From Gonium pectorale (Eukaryota > Chlorophyta > Chlorophyceae > Chlamydomonadales > Volvocaceae): a stretch of 10,694 nucleotides of DNA. Below the pieces are notes generated by a model that saw only the letters and a program-made list of their open reading frames with translations, did no database searches and was not told the origin of the DNA. Made by a program: the position numbers and the translations under genes. Of the stretch, positions 8,666 through 10,694 are shown piece by piece; the first letter of the stretch is position 1; each line of letters begins with the position of its first letter. The stretch is from positions 3,267,061 to 3,277,754 of the forward strand of contig LSYV01000010.1 of assembly GCA_001584585.1 (NCBI GenBank), given 5' to 3'.

Positions 8666-8852
8666 TACAGTCCGCCCCCGCCCCAAAGGCTAGCGGGCAG
8701 TGGTGGTGATGGTGGCGGTGTTGGCGACCACCACCGCCAGGCAAGGGAGGGCGGTAGGGAGGGCGCCGCTCCGGCAAAAGTGGTGGCGGCGGCCGCCGCG
8801 ATCGCGCGCGGGCGGGACGCGTCCCTGGCAACGGCCAGGCGCGTCGCATGCG

Positions 8853-8876
8853 CCCTCCTCCCCTCCCCTCCCCTCC
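8853..8876 (-). other. Potential G-quadruplex (minus strand)
   Basis: C runs at 8853-8855, 8860-8863, 8865-8868 and 8870-8873 give four G runs of at least three bases on the minus strand, separated by loops of 1, 1 and 4 bases. This fits the common intramolecular quadruplex rule. Confidence 0.6.
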
Positions 8877-9898
8877 GAGAGCCGGAAGCCGGGACCCGGG
8901 GATACATATACACAGCCAGAGTCATCGCCTCCCCATCAACAGCGGACGGGGAACGGCCAGCGCTCCCCCGCTTCCCCCGCTCCAACTCGCATCCTCGCAT
9001 GCATATTGGGGTGGGCACAGCGACCGCACCGCATGCGTTGCACACAAACACGCACGCACAAGGCGGACACAGACACAGATGCGGTTGCGCCAGGGTTGCA
9101 AAACACACACGCGGTCACACTCACTAACGCGAGAACACACTCCAACAAGGCGCTAAATATACTTCTCCTTGCTTCCGGGTACGCGCTAGGTGAGGGTACC
9201 CCGACTCCTTGCCCCAACCGCGGCACAACGCAATGCCTTGACTTGTCACGGGCCTCGTGCTCCGACACCGCGCTGGCAGCAGCGCCGCCGCTTCCCTAGG
9301 CGGCCGCGGGCCCAATAAATCTTCTTCTTCCGCTCCCAGGCACCTTCTCTCCCGCCCCCCTCACCTTCATATCTTCATGCATCTCTTCGGATTGCTCTCG
9401 TAGCCCATAATGCACACACTCGGTTGTCGTACACAGCCGTACACAGGAGCGCGCGCCGGCCCGGCGGCTCTCCCGCTCAGGCCCCGCTACCGGCTGCCGC
9501 CCCCACACACTGCCGCCCCACCGGCCTCGCGCCGCCGTCAGCTGCGCGCTCCTCCGCCTCTCTCTCTGGCCCTCTGCTCTGCGCCGACACGGCGACGGCA
9601 CGTCTCGCGCCCCGCACACATACGCACATGAACGCGCGTCCACCTCACCGCACCCCCACCGCACACATGACGGTATTCCGCCATACGAGCACGACCACTT
9701 GCGCTCGCTCGCCCTTCACGCTCCTGTCCGCTTCCACCACTCCACTTCCTTTTCAAGCCGCGCACTCGACCGCACGCAGCCATACGTAGCAACCTAACGA
9801 TAGCCGGCTACTCGAGGACGCAAACGCGCCCAAACCGCACAAGCCGCCGGCGCGACGGGGACCGTCATGCTATTGCTCGTCATTGCGAACCCTCAGCG
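8877..9898. other. Non-coding stretch rich in CA and CT words
   Basis: About 1 kb with many CACACA, ACGCACGC and CTCT words (for example 9040-9120 and 9340-9370). On the minus strand it is G/T- and G/A-rich. No open frame has convincing codon use or a recognisable motif, and no RNA gene was seen. An AATAAA word at 9314-9319 (plus strand) has no gene upstream of it that I can support. Confidence 0.5.
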
Positions 9899-9913
9899 AC
9901 ACACACACACACA
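9899..9913 (+). repeat. (AC)7 microsatellite
   Basis: Seven and a half uninterrupted AC units in non-coding DNA downstream (minus-strand sense) of the right-edge gene. Confidence 0.9.
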
Positions 9914-9970
9914 GGGCACAGTACAAACACAAATTTGGCACGCCAAAGGGCCAGTGCGGGGGCGCACCTT

Positions 9971-9989
9971 CCCGCCCGCCCGCCCGCCC
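9971..9989 (-). other. Potential G-quadruplex (CCCG repeat)
   Basis: CCCG repeated four times followed by CCC, so the minus strand carries five GGG runs with one-base C loops, a very favourable quadruplex arrangement. It lies about 370 bases beyond the stop codon of the right-edge gene, in its sense orientation, and could be in its 3' UTR or flank. Confidence 0.65.
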
Positions 9990-10158
9990 TCCTTCACACG
10001 CTCAAAATGTGTCCAGAGGCTCTGGCGGGGGCACTTGCGCCCTCGCCCTCGTGCGCAGCTCACACGCGCAGCGGGCAGCGCGGGGCCCATGGCGCGCCTA
10101 GGAATGGGTAGGGCGGAGCCAGGGCGTGGACGCCCGCCCTTCCCAATCGCTGACGACG

Positions 10159-10330
10159 GCATACGGCGGCTGGCGTCCGAAACGCTCACAGCTCTCCTTC
10201 ACAGCAGGCAGCTGTATAGAACACAGCAGGCAGCGCGGAAGGGGTGGCCCGCCAGCAGCAACGGCATGGCCAGGGAATACCCCCGCGCTTTCGGCCCTTC
10301 TCGGTCGCTAAAGACCGCATACGGCGGCTG
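10159..10330. repeat. Duplicated 14-mer GCATACGGCGGCTG (10159-10172 and 10317-10330)
   Basis: Two exact copies with a 158-base period. Both have TGACGACG next to them, before the first copy and overlapping the end of the second. CAGCAGGCAG words recur between and beside them (about 10203, 10224 and 10368). The region lies just past the stop codon of the right-edge gene, so it is probably its 3' UTR and suggests an imperfect local duplication. Confidence 0.7.
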
Positions 10331-10358
10331 ACGACGTCTCAACAGCTCACGCGGCCGC

Positions 10359-10694
10359 TCACATCTGCAGCAGGCAGAACAGCCGCACCAGGCCGCCCGA
10401 GGAGATGGCGCTGCCGCTCTCCCACCAGGTGGACTCCAGGCCCGCCAGGCCGCTCCAGTACTCCCAGCGGGCGCACGGTGAGTGGCGGGAGGTGGCGGCG
10501 GCGGAAGAGGCGGTGGGGCAGGAGGAGGGATCGGCCGCGGCGACGCTGCGCCGCGCCCACGCGGCGCCGTCGGCGGCGCCGTCCGCCGCCGCCAGGGTGC
10601 ATGGTGACGCCGCCAGCTGCCAGGCGGTACGGCCGCCGCCGTCCATCACGCCCAGCGTGCAGCTAGCGACGGAGAGACCGCCGGCGGCGGCGCC
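10359..10694 (-). CDS. C-terminal end of an unrecognised protein (partial, 111 residues in window)
   Basis: Seen: the frame is open from the window edge (10694) to TGA at 10361-10359. Codons near the end are almost all C/G-ending, as in the DUF789 exons. The product begins Gly/Ala-rich, has SVASCTLGVMDGGGRTAW, then an Ala/Ser-rich linker, and ends in a Trp-rich, ordered-looking segment (WEYWSGLAGLESTWWESG, then a hydrophobic LVRLFCLLQM end). The opposite-strand frame is extremely Arg/Pro-rich, the usual look of antisense in such genomes. I do not recognise the family. The 5' part and promoter lie outside the window. I found no TGTAA polyadenylation word (common in Chlamydomonas) on the minus strand in the next 1.3 kb, so the 3' end is not fixed. 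A further intron inside the exon cannot be excluded. Confidence 0.65.
   Translation of the reverse strand, partial: GAAAGGLSVASCTLGVMDGGGRTAWQLAASPCTLAAADGAADGAAWARRSVAAADPSSCPTASSAAATSRHSPCARWEYWSGLAGLESTWWESGSAISSGGLVRLFCLLQM

Noticed and set aside
5301..10358. Transposon, tRNA, snRNA or CRISPR array in the gap between the genes
   Set aside because: I looked for terminal inverted repeats, target-site duplications, tRNA T-loop words and regularly spaced repeats and found none that hold up by eye.
10244..10666. 140-residue plus-strand frame at the right edge
   Set aside because: Extremely Arg/Pro-rich, the typical antisense of a C/G-ending coding exon. The minus-strand frame there has normal composition.

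Overview
The window reads as nuclear DNA of a GC-rich eukaryote, most likely a green alga of the Chlamydomonas/volvocine type. The reasons are short GT-AG introns with GCAG-type borders, strong C/G preference at third codon positions, very long Ala/Gly/Gln/Pro-rich low-complexity coding stretches, and a recognisable plant/green-algal protein family (DUF789). No bacterial operons, Shine-Dalgarno-like spacing, phage genes or CRISPR were seen. The exact species cannot be read from the sequence.

Left half (1-5300, minus strand): one multi-exon gene read right to left, whose 3' end lies beyond base 1. I built a six-exon model by hand: 5300-5256, 5183-5040, 4957-4555, 4388-3888, 3801-909 and 300-<1. 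All junction phases agree (0, 0, 1, 1, 2). It encodes at least 1428 residues. There is an unrecognised, ordered-looking N-terminal segment (about residues 64-240), then roughly 1000 residues of low complexity that include a Gln/Ala-rich tract and an RGG/Gly-rich tract. The start of a DUF789 domain follows, and the domain runs off the window. One intron appears to be of the rarer GC-AG class.

Middle (5301-10358): about 5 kb with no convincing complete gene. It holds the 5' flank of the DUF789 gene, a 307-codon orphan open frame on the minus strand (5513-6436), and a small minus-strand frame (8206-8466) whose last third resembles a WD40 repeat and which sits downstream of a CCAAT/TATA pair. It also holds simple repeats, two quadruplex-type C-runs, and copies of a palindrome-centred 14-mer that also occurs inside the DUF789 gene.

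Right edge (10359-10694, minus strand): the C-terminal 111 residues of another gene with strongly biased codons and a clear stop. The family is not recognised. Its 3' flank carries a duplicated 14-mer. Both confident genes are transcribed leftward, so the 5 kb between them is the 3' flank of the right gene followed by the upstream region of the DUF789 gene.
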